Source: Panacagrimonas sp046594215
GTDB lineage: Bacteria; Pseudomonadota; Gammaproteobacteria; Nevskiales; Nevskiaceae
Length of the DNA: 64,000 nucleotides
Assembly (NCBI GenBank): GCA_046594215.1
Contig: JBKJPX010000030.1
Location: forward strand, 62,001-126,000
Direction: 5' to 3'
Shown here piece by piece: positions 1 through 9,484 of this stretch (position 1 is its first letter; each line of letters opens with the position of its first letter). The notes under the pieces are model-generated. The model worked only from the letters and a program-made list of their open reading frames with translations. It had not been told where the DNA came from and ran no database searches. Made by a program: the position numbers and the translations under genes.

Positions 1-1
1 A

Positions 2-547
2 CAGTGGAACGCGCGCCACGGTGGCAGGACCGGGCGCACCGCCATCATGATGCCGGTGAACCTGCGACCCGAGGCCTGGTGGTTCGAGGTGGTCTCCAAT
101 TTCTCGTCGTACGTGTCGGTGTCGCTGCTGGCCAGCGAGCAGACCGATTTCAACGCGACGACGCAGGCCGTCTGCAAGCAGACGGCCGAGTACAAGGAAG
201 CGGGCGCGGCCGGGGTGCTGATCGACCTGCTCGAAGTGCCGCGCCTGTTTCCGGCGATTCTCAAGGCGCGCCTGAAGGAGTTGTTCCCGCTATTCGGCGC
301 CAAGCTGATGGAGACCACCGTGCTCTCAAACCTCGGCCGCTTGGCGACGAGCCCGAACATGGGCGAGGCCGGGAAGATCACCGATCTCTATTTCACACCG
401 CCCGCGCCGATGCCGGCCGGTGTGTCGGTCGGCGCCGCATCGATGGAGGACCGCATGTTTCTCACCGTTCGCTATCGCCTCGCGCATTTCGATGCGGCGG
501 CAGCGACGCAATTCGGGGCGCTGTATCGCGAGGTGTTGCTGGGATAA
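2..547 (+). CDS. Condensation/acyltransferase-fold protein, C-terminal part (5' end outside window)
   Basis: The reading frame is open from the first bases of the window, so the gene starts upstream; 181 residues of the C-terminus are visible. The stretch IMMPVNLRPEAWWFEVVSNF followed by SSYVSVSL resembles the second half of condensation-domain proteins (the CoA-dependent acyltransferase superfamily that includes NRPS condensation domains, PapA and WS/DGAT enzymes). The N-terminal half, where the catalytic HHxxxD motif would lie, is not in view, so activity cannot be judged. The family transfers acyl groups to an alcohol or amine; the substrate here is unknown. The gene ends 56 bp before a strong hairpin shared with the convergent glnA. 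Family assignment is by sequence feel and moderately secure; no gene symbol is justified. Confidence 0.7.
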   Translation, partial: QWNARHGGRTGRTAIMMPVNLRPEAWWFEVVSNFSSYVSVSLLASEQTDFNATTQAVCKQTAEYKEAGAAGVLIDLLEVPRLFPAILKARLKELFPLFGAKLMETTVLSNLGRLATSPNMGEAGKITDLYFTPPAPMPAGVSVGAASMEDRMFLTVRYRLAHFDAAAATQFGALYREVLLG

Positions 548-602
548 CGCTGCCTCGTCGCCCGTACCGCGTCCGGACCCGGGATCAGCGCACAAAGAAA
601 AA

Positions 603-622
603 CGCCCCGGAGGTCCGGGGCG
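603..622. terminator. Bidirectional intrinsic terminator between the condensation-fold gene and glnA
   Basis: A perfect 9-bp stem (CGCCCCGGA/TCCGGGGCG) closes a 2-base loop. It is followed by CTTTT on the plus strand and preceded by AAAGAAAAA, which gives a T-run for minus-strand transcripts. It sits between two convergent genes and can end both. Confidence 0.85.
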
Positions 623-659
623 CTTTTCAAATCTACTACTGAAGCAGCTTGGATTCGAC

Positions 660-2072
<1,413 letters not shown>

Positions 2073-2160
2073 GAGGTCTCCTGGAGGGGGTCTTTGTGTA
2101 GGTTCGATTGGGGGGACGCCGACGGGTTACCCAGCTGCCCCGGCGGTGCGCCGGTTTAAC

Positions 2161-2175
2161 GCAGTAACCATGCCA
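2161..2175 (-). promoter_or_regulatory. Candidate sigma-54 promoter of glnA
   Basis: On the minus strand the sequence reads TGGCAT-GGTTA-CTGC, which keeps the invariant GG-N10-GC of sigma-54 promoters (consensus TGGCAC-N5-TTGC). It would start transcription about 75-80 bases before the glnA ATG. No clear NtrC dyad was seen upstream of it in the 2176-2396 stretch. The rest of the 2073-2396 intergenic region holds only the putative glyQ -10 element; no gene or RNA was recognised. Confidence 0.4.
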
Positions 2176-2361
2176 CGCCGGCTCGCCGCGGAGGCTAGCC
2201 TAGCCCATTCGCGCTCCGATTGGACGGAGGCCGGATCGGCATTCCGGCGTCGGGCATTTTTTCGCCCCCGCGCCGCGTCTCGTCGAGAAGCGGGTGCCCC
2301 GTTGTCTGCTTCCGAGCCTCGATGGAGGGCTCGGGCTAGGGGCCCGCGGCAGGGTCGTGGC

Positions 2362-2367
2362 TATACT
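2362..2367 (+). promoter_or_regulatory. Putative -10 element for glyQ
   Basis: TATACT lies 29 bases before the glyQ start codon, giving a short leader of about 22 bases. No convincing -35 hexamer was found at 16-18 bp spacing, so this is a weak assignment based on the -10 alone. Confidence 0.35.
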
Positions 2368-2396
2368 TTGCGGCCCTCATCCCGCCCCCGCGCGAC

Positions 2397-3299
2397 ATGA
2401 CCTTCCAGGACCTCATCCTCAAGCTGCAGATGTTCTGGGCCGGGCATGGCTGCACCATCGTCCAGCCGATGGACATGGAAATGGGCGCCGGCACCTTCCA
2501 CTGGGCCACGTTCCTGCGCGCCCTCGGGCCCGAGCCCTGGAACACGGCCTACGTGCAGCCTAGCCGCCGTCCCACGGACGGCCGTTACGGCGAGAACCCG
2601 AACCGGCTGCAGCACTACTACCAATTCCAGGTGCTGATGAAGCCCTCGCCGCCCGACATCCAGAAGCTGTACCTGGAGTCGCTGACGATGCTGGGCTTCG
2701 ATCCACTGACGCACGACATCCGATTCGTCGAGGACAACTGGGAGTCGCCCACGCTCGGAGCCTGGGGGCTCGGCTGGGAAGTCTGGTTGAACGGCATGGA
2801 AGTCACGCAGTTCACGTACTTTCAGCAGGTGGGCGGCATCGAGTGCCGGCCGGTGTCGGGCGAGATCACCTACGGTCTCGAGCGCCTGGCAATGTACATC
2901 CAGAAGAAGGAAAGCGTCTACGACCTCGTGTGGTCGGACACCGGCGGCCGCGTGGTGACCTACGGCGACGTCTACCACCAGAACGAAGTCGAGCAGAGCA
3001 CCTACAACTTCGAGCACGCCGACACCGCGACCCTGTTCGAGCGCTTCAACAGAGCCGAGGCGGAGTGCCAAAAACTTCTGGCGCTGGAAAAGCCGCTGCC
3101 GTTGCCTGCCTACGAGCGCACCATCCAGGCCAGCCACACGTTCAACCTGCTCGATGCGCGCGGCGCAATCTCCGTGACCGAGCGGCAGAGCTACATCCTG
3201 CGCGTGCGTACGCTCGCGCGAGGCTGCGCCGAGGCTTACTTCAAGGCACGCGAAGCACTGGGATTCCCGATGCTGGGCGCGCCGAGGAAAGCCGCATGA
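2397..3299 (+). CDS. glyQ: Glycine-tRNA ligase alpha subunit
   Basis: This is the catalytic (aminoacylation) subunit of the bacterial alpha2beta2 glycyl-tRNA synthetase, which charges tRNA-Gly with glycine using ATP. At 300 residues it has the normal length. The sequence shows the highly conserved family core: GCTIVQPMDMEMGAGTFHWA, then AYVQPSRRPTDGRYGENPNR and the class II motif region WEVWLNGMEVTQFTYFQQVG followed by EITYGLERL. The partner glyS is on the same strand but starts only at 5492, with three unrelated genes between; in most bacteria the two are adjacent. The stop codon overlaps the start of the next gene (ATGA), so the following lipoprotein is translationally coupled to it. Confidence 0.98.
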   Translation: MTFQDLILKLQMFWAGHGCTIVQPMDMEMGAGTFHWATFLRALGPEPWNTAYVQPSRRPTDGRYGENPNRLQHYYQFQVLMKPSPPDIQKLYLESLTMLGFDPLTHDIRFVEDNWESPTLGAWGLGWEVWLNGMEVTQFTYFQQVGGIECRPVSGEITYGLERLAMYIQKKESVYDLVWSDTGGRVVTYGDVYHQNEVEQSTYNFEHADTATLFERFNRAEAECQKLLALEKPLPLPAYERTIQASHTFNLLDARGAISVTERQSYILRVRTLARGCAEAYFKAREALGFPMLGAPRKAA

Positions 3300-3679
3300 A
3301 CACGCGGCCGTTATTGCTGGCGACGTCGCTTCTGCTGGCCGCCTGCGCCACCGGTCCGACCTACGGGCCGAGCGACGACACAGCGCTGGAGAAGGTGCGA
3401 CTCGCCCACCAGGCCTGCCTGCAGCAGCAGACCGTGGCGCTGATCAACGGTTCGGACGACGTCAACTTCCTGACCCAGCACATCGTGTCGCAGTGCGACG
3501 GCGCGCTGCAGCCGGCCTCCGAGTACCTCCGCGGTCGCGGTTTCAGCAGCTACTTCATCCAAAGCTTCTTGCAGGAGAAGCGCTCGCACGCGATGCAGGT
3601 GACATCCGATTTCATCCTGCGCGTGAAGTCGATTCAAAACGGCTCGCCGCCGGCCGGCGGCGCGGCGCCCTACTTCTAG
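3296..3679 (+). CDS. Small putative lipoprotein of unknown function
   Basis: A 127-residue protein whose start codon overlaps the glyQ stop (ATGA). Residues 1-17 form a lipoprotein signal peptide: positive N-terminus, a leucine-rich core and a lipobox LAAC with the lipidated cysteine at residue 17, so it should be anchored in the envelope. The mature part is mostly helical in character, with two further cysteines (in HQACLQQQ and VSQCDGALQ) that could form a disulfide. I do not recognise the family and assign no function. Coupling to glyQ suggests co-transcription but does not imply a role in translation. Confidence 0.75.
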   Translation: MNTRPLLLATSLLLAACATGPTYGPSDDTALEKVRLAHQACLQQQTVALINGSDDVNFLTQHIVSQCDGALQPASEYLRGRGFSSYFIQSFLQEKRSHAMQVTSDFILRVKSIQNGSPPAGGAAPYF

Positions 3680-3709
3680 TTCCTCGCGCAGCCGCGTCGT
3701 CCCTCGAAG

Positions 3710-4339
3710 ATGATCTTGATCGGCATGTTCGATTCGCCCTACGTGCGCCGCGTCGCGGTGAGCCTACGACTGCTGGGGTTCACGTTCGCACATCGCAACT
3801 GGTCCGTAGGCCAGGATTTCGAACGCATCCGCGAGTACAACCCGCTCGGCCGCGTGCCGACGCTCGTGCTCGACGACGGCGAGGTGCTGGCCGAGTCCGC
3901 CGCTATCCTCGACTGGCTGGATGAAACAGTGGGTCCAGAGCGCGCGCTGCTGCCAGTGCGCGGCGCGCAACGACGGCGCGCCCTGCAGATCATGGCGATC
4001 GCCACCGGAGCGGCCGACAAGGGCGTGGCTCAACTCTACGAGGGCGCCTTTCGTCCGCCCGAGAAGCGTCACGGCCCCTGGGTCGACCGCTGCCGCACGC
4101 AGATGCTGGCGGCGCTCGGCGAACTCGACCGTTTCTGCTCGGGCGTGGAATCCGAGTGGCTGCTCGGCACGCGCATGAGCCAGGCCGACATCACGCTGAC
4201 GGTAGTCTCCACTTTCCTGAACGAGGCGCTGCAGCTCGATGCGACCGAGCGTCCTGCGCTGGCGGAACGCACGGCGCGTAGCGAGACGCTCGCGCCTTTC
4301 CGCGAGTTCCACCAGCCGTTCTTCGTGCCGAAGTCCTGA
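3710..4339 (+). CDS. Glutathione S-transferase family protein
   Basis: A 209-residue cytosolic GST-like protein. The N-terminal thioredoxin-fold domain (about residues 1-80) begins ILIGMFDSPYVRRVAVSLRL, with SPY at the usual catalytic-serine/tyrosine site. It includes the conserved NPLGRVPTLVLDDGEVLAES, where VP is the cis-proline and ES binds the gamma-glutamyl part of glutathione. The all-helical C-terminal domain carries the N-capping-box-like MSQADITL. Family members conjugate or reduce substrates with glutathione; the substrate is unknown. It lies 30 bp after the lipoprotein gene, within the segment that separates glyQ from glyS. Confidence 0.88.
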   Translation: MILIGMFDSPYVRRVAVSLRLLGFTFAHRNWSVGQDFERIREYNPLGRVPTLVLDDGEVLAESAAILDWLDETVGPERALLPVRGAQRRRALQIMAIATGAADKGVAQLYEGAFRPPEKRHGPWVDRCRTQMLAALGELDRFCSGVESEWLLGTRMSQADITLTVVSTFLNEALQLDATERPALAERTARSETLAPFREFHQPFFVPKS

Positions 4340-4434
4340 AAGAAAGAGAGACTATTTCGCCGAGCGACGCCGCGTCGCCCCCGGTCCGCAGCGTCGCTGC
4401 GAGCTTGCTCCAAAAATATTCCCCGGGAGGGGTC

Positions 4435-5304
4435 GTGAAAACAGGAATGAAGCTGGTCCGTCGTCTGCTCGAATTCTCTGTTCTCGCCTGCGCCGCGGGG
4501 ATCAGTGCGCCGGCGCGTGCGGTCGAACCGGTCGCCGAAGTGCGTCTCTACGCGATCGACTGCGGTCGCATACACATCAGGAATGCCGCGATGTTCTCCG
4601 ACACCGGCGAGTACGACGGCAAGTCGATCGACGCGGTGGCGCCTTGCTTCCTGATCCGCCACCCCAAGGGCATGCTGATGTGGGATACGGGACTGAGCGA
4701 GGAGATCGCAAAGTCCCCTGACGGGATCGACGCGGGCGGCGGTAACTTCCACCTGTCGCTGAAGAAGACGATGACCGCGCAGCTCGCCGAGATCGGCATC
4801 ACTGCGGCAGATGTAACCTTCGTCGCGTTCTCCCACCTGCACTTCGACCACACCGGGAGCGCCAACGCCTTCAGCGCCTCGACCTGGCTGATGAACAAGG
4901 CCGAGCTCGACGCGGCGCTCACCGAGCCGCCGTCGGCCGGCATGGATCCGAGCACGATCACCGCACACAAGACGGCGAAGGTCGAGCTGCTGTATGGGGA
5001 TCGCGACGTCTTCGGCGACGGCAGCGTGCGCATCCTGCGGGCACCGGGTCATACGCCGGGCCACCAGGTGTTGATGCTGAAGCTGGCCAAGGCCGGCGCG
5101 GTAGTGCTGTCGGGCGACCTGTACCACACGCGTGCCAACCGGGCAGAGCGTCGCGTGCCGCTGATCAACACCAACCGCGCCGACACGCTGGCCTCGTTCG
5201 ATCGCATCGAGAAGATCGTGAAGAACACGAAGGCGCGTTTCGTGATCCAGCATGCGCCGGAAGACTTCGCGGCACTGCCGAAGTATCCGGCTTACCTGCA
5301 ATAG
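4435..5304 (+). CDS. Secreted metallo-beta-lactamase-fold hydrolase, AHL-lactonase-like
   Basis: I place the start at GTG 4435 because GGGAGGGG lies just upstream; the frame is open 30 bases further. The 289-residue product has a signal-like N-terminus (about 1-29, ending APARA), so it probably acts in the periplasm. The zinc ligands of the fold are present: SHLHFDH (H134, H136, D138, H139), the distal GHTPGH histidine, SGDLYH and a late IQHAPED. The order and the HxHxDH context resemble the AttM/AiiB/AiiA group of N-acyl-homoserine lactonases, but many paralogues in this superfamily hydrolyse other lactones or esters. The substrate is therefore undecided. It stands alone between the GST gene and glyS. 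Confidence 0.82.
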   Translation: MKTGMKLVRRLLEFSVLACAAGISAPARAVEPVAEVRLYAIDCGRIHIRNAAMFSDTGEYDGKSIDAVAPCFLIRHPKGMLMWDTGLSEEIAKSPDGIDAGGGNFHLSLKKTMTAQLAEIGITAADVTFVAFSHLHFDHTGSANAFSASTWLMNKAELDAALTEPPSAGMDPSTITAHKTAKVELLYGDRDVFGDGSVRILRAPGHTPGHQVLMLKLAKAGAVVLSGDLYHTRANRAERRVPLINTNRADTLASFDRIEKIVKNTKARFVIQHAPEDFAALPKYPAYLQ

Positions 5305-5491
5305 GCCCACCGAAGCGGGCCCGCCGTCACGTCGCGTGCCGGCGGCCTTGAGTCGGACGCTCGCGGGCTGACCTCAGCCGATCCTTCCGACGCGTCATGC
5401 GGCGGGGCCTGAGGATTGGCGGTATGCCCCGCATCGCCCACAATGGCGGACTATCGGCCCTTCTTTCAGTTTGCAGCCTGCCCCGAGTCCC

Positions 5492-7609
5492 ATGACGCTT
5501 CCCCTGCTCCTGGAAATCGGCTGCGAAGACCTGCCGGCTCGCTACGTCGTCCCCCTGGCCAGCGCGCTGAGTCGGGGTGTTGTCGAAGGCCTCGCAAAGC
5601 GGGGTGTTTTGAACGTGGCCGCCGCGACGTTCGCGACGCCGCGACGCATCGCGGTCCAGGTCAGCGGCGTTGCGGAGAGTCAGCCCGACCAGTCGGTCGA
5701 GATGACCGGCCCGGCGTTGTCCGCGGCCCTGAAGGACGGTCAGCCGACGCCGGCCGCGCTCGGCTTCGCGCGCAAGTGCGGCGTCGAGTTCGCGGCGCTC
5801 GGGCAGAAGGACGGCAAGCTGTACTTCGCGAAGAAGACGCCGGGCCGCGCGACGCGTGAGCTGATCCCGGAGATCTTCCTGGACACGCTTCGCCAGATGG
5901 ACGAACTCGTTCCCAAGCGAATGCGCTGGGGTGCGGGCGACGCCACGTTCGTGCGACCGGTGGAGTGGCTCTGCTGCCTGTTCGGCGATCAGGTCGTCCC
6001 GCTGCGGGCCTTCGGGCTCGAAGCCGATCGCGTCACCTACGGCCACCGTTTCCACGCACCCGCTGCGCTGTCGCTGGCTTCGGGCGCCGACTACGCGGGC
6101 ACGCTGCTCAAGGCTCGCGTGTGGGCCGACGTGGCGCTGCGCAAAGCCGAGATTCGTCTGCAGATCGAGACAGCGGCTGCCAAGCTTGGCGGCCACGCCC
6201 GGATCACCGAAGACCTGCTCGACGAAGTGACGGCGCTTGTCGAGCTGCCGGTCGCGGTGGCCGGACGCTTCGAGGAGCGCTTCCTCGAACTGCCGCCCGA
6301 GGTGATCGTCGCAACCGTGGAGTCCAACCAGCGCTACTTCACGGTGTTCACCGATGCAGCGCTGACGCAGCTCACCAACCATTTCATCACGATCGCGAAT
6401 GTCGACTCGCGCGACGTGTCGCAGGTGATCGCCGGCAACGAGCGCGTGGTGCGGCCCCGCCTGACGGACGCGCTGTTCTTCTACCATCAGGATCTCAAGC
6501 ACCCGCTTGCCGATTACGCGGCGAAGCTCGATGCGGTGACGTTTCAGAAGGACCTGGGCTCGATCGGCGCGAAGGTGGAACGCGTGGCCGCGATGACGCA
6601 CGGCATCGCCGCGCTCGTTGCGTCTCACGGCCAACCGGTCGGGCATACCACGTCGGTCAGTCGCGACGACCTGCGCTTCGAGGAGTGGGCGGCGCGTGCA
6701 GCCAGGCTGTGCAAGGCCGACCTCGTCACCAAGGTCGTCTACGAATTTCCCGAGCTGCAGGGCCTGATGGGCGGCTACTACGCGCGTGCATCACACGAGC
6801 ACCCGGAAGTCGCCACGGCGATCCGCGAGCATTACCTGCCCACGCAGCAGGGCACAGCTATTCCCTCGTCGCGCGCGGGGCAATACGTGGCCCTCGCCGA
6901 CAAGATCGACACGCTCGCCGGTATCTTCGCGATCGGCCAGAAGCCGACCGCGAGCAAGGATCCCTACGCGCTGCGGCGCGCGGCGCTCGGCGTTCTGCGC
7001 ATCTGCGTCGAGGGCGGGCTACCGCTGGACCTGCACGTGGTGCTAGCCGAAGCCATGGACCTTCAGCCCGCCGGCAAGCGCGACGCCGGGGCGGTGACGG
7101 AACTGTTCGACTTCATCATGGAGCGGCTGCGCGCCTGGCTGGTAGGCCAGGTCCACGAGGGCCGCCCGATCGCCAGCGAAACCTTTGAGTCGGTCAGGGC
7201 GCTGGGCATCCGGCGCCCGCTCGACGCGCAGCGTCGCGTGCTGGCGGTGCACGGCTTCGCGGCGAACGAGGCGGCTTCCGACCTGGCGGCTGCAAACAAG
7301 CGCGCGCGCAACATCCTCAAGCAGGCCGGCGGCGTCGAGGCTTCGGTCGATCCGACAAAGTTCGAACACGCCGCCGAGGGCGCGCTGTTTGAAGCGATGA
7401 CGGCACTGACGGTGCGCAACGCGAAAACCGCGGATTACACCGCCAAGCTCGTTAATCTGGCGTCGCTGCGCGCCCCGGTCGACGCCTTCTTTGAAGGCGT
7501 GATGGTCAACGCTGAAAATCCTGCCGTGCGGGCCAATCGGCTCGCCCTGCTGCATCAGCTGGACGTGATGTGCCGCGAGGTTGCGGACTTGTCCTGCCTG
7601 CCGGGCTGA
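5492..7609 (+). CDS. glyS: Glycine-tRNA ligase beta subunit
   Basis: This is the tRNA-binding beta subunit of the alpha2beta2 glycyl-tRNA synthetase encoded with glyQ. The 705-residue length fits the family. The start begins TLPLLLEIGCEDLPARYV, the hallmark N-terminus (compare LLVEIGTEELP in other bacteria). Later conserved blocks include KRMRWG, FVRPVEWL, the VESNQRYFTVF segment, the NERVVRPRLTDALFFYHQDL segment with its HD-like region, and a C-terminal anticodon-binding-type helical domain. A TTG 21 bases upstream is possible, but the ATG aligns with the family. The stop overlaps the ATG of gmhB (TGATG), so those two are coupled. Confidence 0.97.
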   Translation: MTLPLLLEIGCEDLPARYVVPLASALSRGVVEGLAKRGVLNVAAATFATPRRIAVQVSGVAESQPDQSVEMTGPALSAALKDGQPTPAALGFARKCGVEFAALGQKDGKLYFAKKTPGRATRELIPEIFLDTLRQMDELVPKRMRWGAGDATFVRPVEWLCCLFGDQVVPLRAFGLEADRVTYGHRFHAPAALSLASGADYAGTLLKARVWADVALRKAEIRLQIETAAAKLGGHARITEDLLDEVTALVELPVAVAGRFEERFLELPPEVIVATVESNQRYFTVFTDAALTQLTNHFITIANVDSRDVSQVIAGNERVVRPRLTDALFFYHQDLKHPLADYAAKLDAVTFQKDLGSIGAKVERVAAMTHGIAALVASHGQPVGHTTSVSRDDLRFEEWAARAARLCKADLVTKVVYEFPELQGLMGGYYARASHEHPEVATAIREHYLPTQQGTAIPSSRAGQYVALADKIDTLAGIFAIGQKPTASKDPYALRRAALGVLRICVEGGLPLDLHVVLAEAMDLQPAGKRDAGAVTELFDFIMERLRAWLVGQVHEGRPIASETFESVRALGIRRPLDAQRRVLAVHGFAANEAASDLAAANKRARNILKQAGGVEASVDPTKFEHAAEGALFEAMTALTVRNAKTADYTAKLVNLASLRAPVDAFFEGVMVNAENPAVRANRLALLHQLDVMCREVADLSCLPG

Positions 7610-8154
7610 TGGACAGCCCGGTGAAACTCGTGATCCTCGATCGCGACGGCGTCATCAACGAGGACTCCGACGACTACATCAAGTCGGTGGCCGACTGGCA
7701 GCCGATTCCCGGCTCGCTCGAGGCCATCGCGCGCCTGTCCCAGGCGGGCTGGAAGGTGTTTGTTGCCTCCAACCAGTCGGGCATCGGACGCGGGCTGTTC
7801 GACTACGACGCGCTGGCCGCGGTCCACGCCCACCTCCACCAGGCCGTGATCGCACTGGGCGGACACATCGAGGGCATCGCGTTCGCGCCCGAGCACCCGG
7901 ATGCGACCACCGAGATGCGCAAACCGAATCCCGGGATGCTCCGCGATATTGGCAAGCGCTTGCAGGTGGACCTCGAAGGGGTGTCCTTCGTGGGGGACAG
8001 CCTCACGGACGTGCTCGCGGCCCAGGCGGCCGGCGCTCGCCCCATTCTGGTGCGCACCGGAAAAGGGCGACGCACGGAAGCAGTGCGCGAAGCGGCTGGC
8101 GTGCCGGTCTACGCCGACTTGGCGGAATTCGCGGCCGCGCTGCTCGCCGGCTGA
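7609..8154 (+). CDS. gmhB: D-glycero-beta-D-manno-heptose 1,7-bisphosphate 7-phosphatase (HAD family)
   Basis: This removes the 7-phosphate in ADP-heptose synthesis for the lipopolysaccharide inner core. The 181-residue protein has the HAD motifs in order: DRDGVIN (nucleophile D11, acid D13), SNQSGIGRG, RKPNPGML with the motif III lysine, and VGDSLTD. The start ATG overlaps the glyS stop, the glyS-gmhB order known from other gammaproteobacteria. Oddity: the zinc-binding cysteines of E. coli GmhB (CxH ... CxC before the RKP loop) are not present; the matching stretch reads APEHPDATTEMRKP. This could be a zinc-free subtype or a related histidinol-phosphate-type phosphatase. Confidence 0.9.
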   Translation: MDSPVKLVILDRDGVINEDSDDYIKSVADWQPIPGSLEAIARLSQAGWKVFVASNQSGIGRGLFDYDALAAVHAHLHQAVIALGGHIEGIAFAPEHPDATTEMRKPNPGMLRDIGKRLQVDLEGVSFVGDSLTDVLAAQAAGARPILVRTGKGRRTEAVREAAGVPVYADLAEFAAALLAG

Positions 8155-8158
8155 GACC

Positions 8159-8533
8159 TCAACGACCGCAGACCGCGTAGTCCTCACGGCGGCGCTCGAT
8201 CTCGATGCCGATGCCCTTGACGTCCGGAATCGCGCCCGGCTTGTCGATGACCAAGCGCACGGTCAGCACGGGAAAACGCTCGAACAGCGTGCGGGCGACC
8301 TTTTCGGCGAGAGTCTCCAGCAGCTCAGGCTTCAGGGCGAGGGCGATCTCGCGAACCGTGTCACCGATCGCGGCGTAGTCGATGGAGTCGCGCATTCGAT
8401 CGGAGGCGGCCGCTTCGCGCGTGTCGCAGCCCAAGTCCACGTCGAAGAGCAGCGGGCGTACCAGTGTGCGTTCCCAAGCGTGGATGCCGATGATTGTCTC
8501 GACCTTCAGGCCGCGGATGTAGATCTTGTCCAT
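8159..8533 (-). CDS. folB: Dihydroneopterin aldolase
   Basis: This enzyme cleaves 7,8-dihydroneopterin to 6-hydroxymethyl-dihydropterin and glycolaldehyde in folate synthesis and works as an octamer in the cytoplasm. The 124-residue length is typical. The start DKIYIRGLKVETIIGIHAWE carries the conserved glutamate and the G-[IV]-x-x-W/E pattern; later SIDYAAIGDTV, LLETLAEKVA and the LVIDKPGAIP motif with the catalytic lysine are all present. The gene is convergent with gmhB (4-bp gap) and divergent from the hisN-type phosphatase gene. Confidence 0.96.
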   Translation of the reverse strand: MDKIYIRGLKVETIIGIHAWERTLVRPLLFDVDLGCDTREAAASDRMRDSIDYAAIGDTVREIALALKPELLETLAEKVARTLFERFPVLTVRLVIDKPGAIPDVKGIGIEIERRREDYAVCGR

Positions 8534-8626
8534 GGGGGCATTGTATTCGTGTGCCCCGCGGCTGCTTTCGCGTCCCGTGTCGCAGGTCTACGATGCGCGC
8601 CCCGTTTTGTTTTGGCCGGCGACGAC

Positions 8627-9406
8627 ATGCCACACAGCCCGCACCTGCAAGCTGCGCTCGAAGCCGCCGACGTGGCAGGCGAGATCATTCGTAAGGCCTT
8701 TCGCGGCAACTTCGCCGTCGACTACAAGGCCGACGCCAGCCCGGTAACCGAGGTCGACGTGGCGGCCGAGAAGGCAATACGGAGCCTGTTGTCGACCCGC
8801 TTTCCCGATCACGGCTTCTTTGGCGAGGAAACCGGGCGCTCGGCGATGGACGCGGAATATCTTTGGCTGGTGGACCCGATCGACGGGACCAAGGCCTTCG
8901 TTCGCGGCTACCCGATTTTCTCAGTCCAGATTGCGCTCATGCATCGTGGCGAACTGGTCCTGGGTGTCTCCAGCGCGCCCTGCTGGAACGACGGTCGTGG
9001 GGAACTGGCCTGGGCCGAGAAGGGCAAAGGGACGCATCTCGATGGCCAACAAGTCGTCGTCTCCGCGACCGACTTGCTGGGCAAAGCCACGCTTTCTACT
9101 GGCAACATTGCCCGGCTCGCGGCCTCGAAGGCCTGGATGAACCTGGGCGCGTTGATCCCCCGGCTGCACCGCATTCGCGGTTACGGCGATTTCCTGCACT
9201 ACCACTTCCTGGCCAGCGGCAAGCTCGACGCGATCGTCGAATCCGATGTGAACATTCTCGACATCGCCGCCCTGGCGGTGATTGTTCGCGAAGCGGGGGG
9301 TGTATTCACGGATCTACGCGGGGAACCGATCGGGCTGGAGACGACCAGCGTGCTTGCGGCTGTCCCGGCCCTCCATTCCGAATTGCTGAAGTCGATCGAG
9401 TATTGA
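8627..9406 (+). CDS. hisN: Inositol-monophosphatase-family phosphatase, histidinol-phosphatase (HisN) type
   Basis: A 259-residue Mg-dependent sugar-phosphatase-fold enzyme. The metal-binding motifs are clear: GEETG (E67, E68), WLVDPIDGTKAFVRG (D83, D86) and a late NILDIAALAVIVREAGG segment corresponding to the WDxAA motif. The GTKAFVRG wording and the segment GYGDFLHYHFLASGKLDAIV are more like the HisN histidinol-phosphatases (last-but-two step of histidine synthesis) than like SuhB or CysQ. No other his gene is nearby, so substrate assignment rests on similarity. The reading frame is open far upstream, but ATG 8627 aligns with the family N-terminus. Confidence 0.82.
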   Translation: MPHSPHLQAALEAADVAGEIIRKAFRGNFAVDYKADASPVTEVDVAAEKAIRSLLSTRFPDHGFFGEETGRSAMDAEYLWLVDPIDGTKAFVRGYPIFSVQIALMHRGELVLGVSSAPCWNDGRGELAWAEKGKGTHLDGQQVVVSATDLLGKATLSTGNIARLAASKAWMNLGALIPRLHRIRGYGDFLHYHFLASGKLDAIVESDVNILDIAALAVIVREAGGVFTDLRGEPIGLETTSVLAAVPALHSELLKSIEY

Positions 9407-9441
9407 CCCTTCGGCCATGCGGTTTTTTCGAATCGTGCGCC

Positions 9442-9447
9442 TATACT
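9442..9447 (+). promoter_or_regulatory. Putative -10 element for the aldehyde dehydrogenase gene
   Basis: TATACT lies 38 bases before the chosen ATG, in the short gap after the hisN-type gene. No good -35 was seen at the proper distance. The following GAGGAG at about 9470 is the ribosome-binding site that decides the ATG at 9485 over the upstream frame. Confidence 0.35.
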
Positions 9448-9484
9448 CGAACACTTGTTTAGTTACGTCGAGGAGATTCCAAAC

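Noticed and set aside
4364..4401. Small inverted repeats GCGACG/CGTCGC and GCAGCG/CGCTGC before the metallo-hydrolase
   Set aside because: Short GC stems without a T-run; not enough to call a terminator or operator.
4069..5310. 413-codon minus-strand frame opposite the metallo-hydrolase and GST genes
   Set aside because: Antisense shadow with no recognisable protein features or ribosome-binding site.
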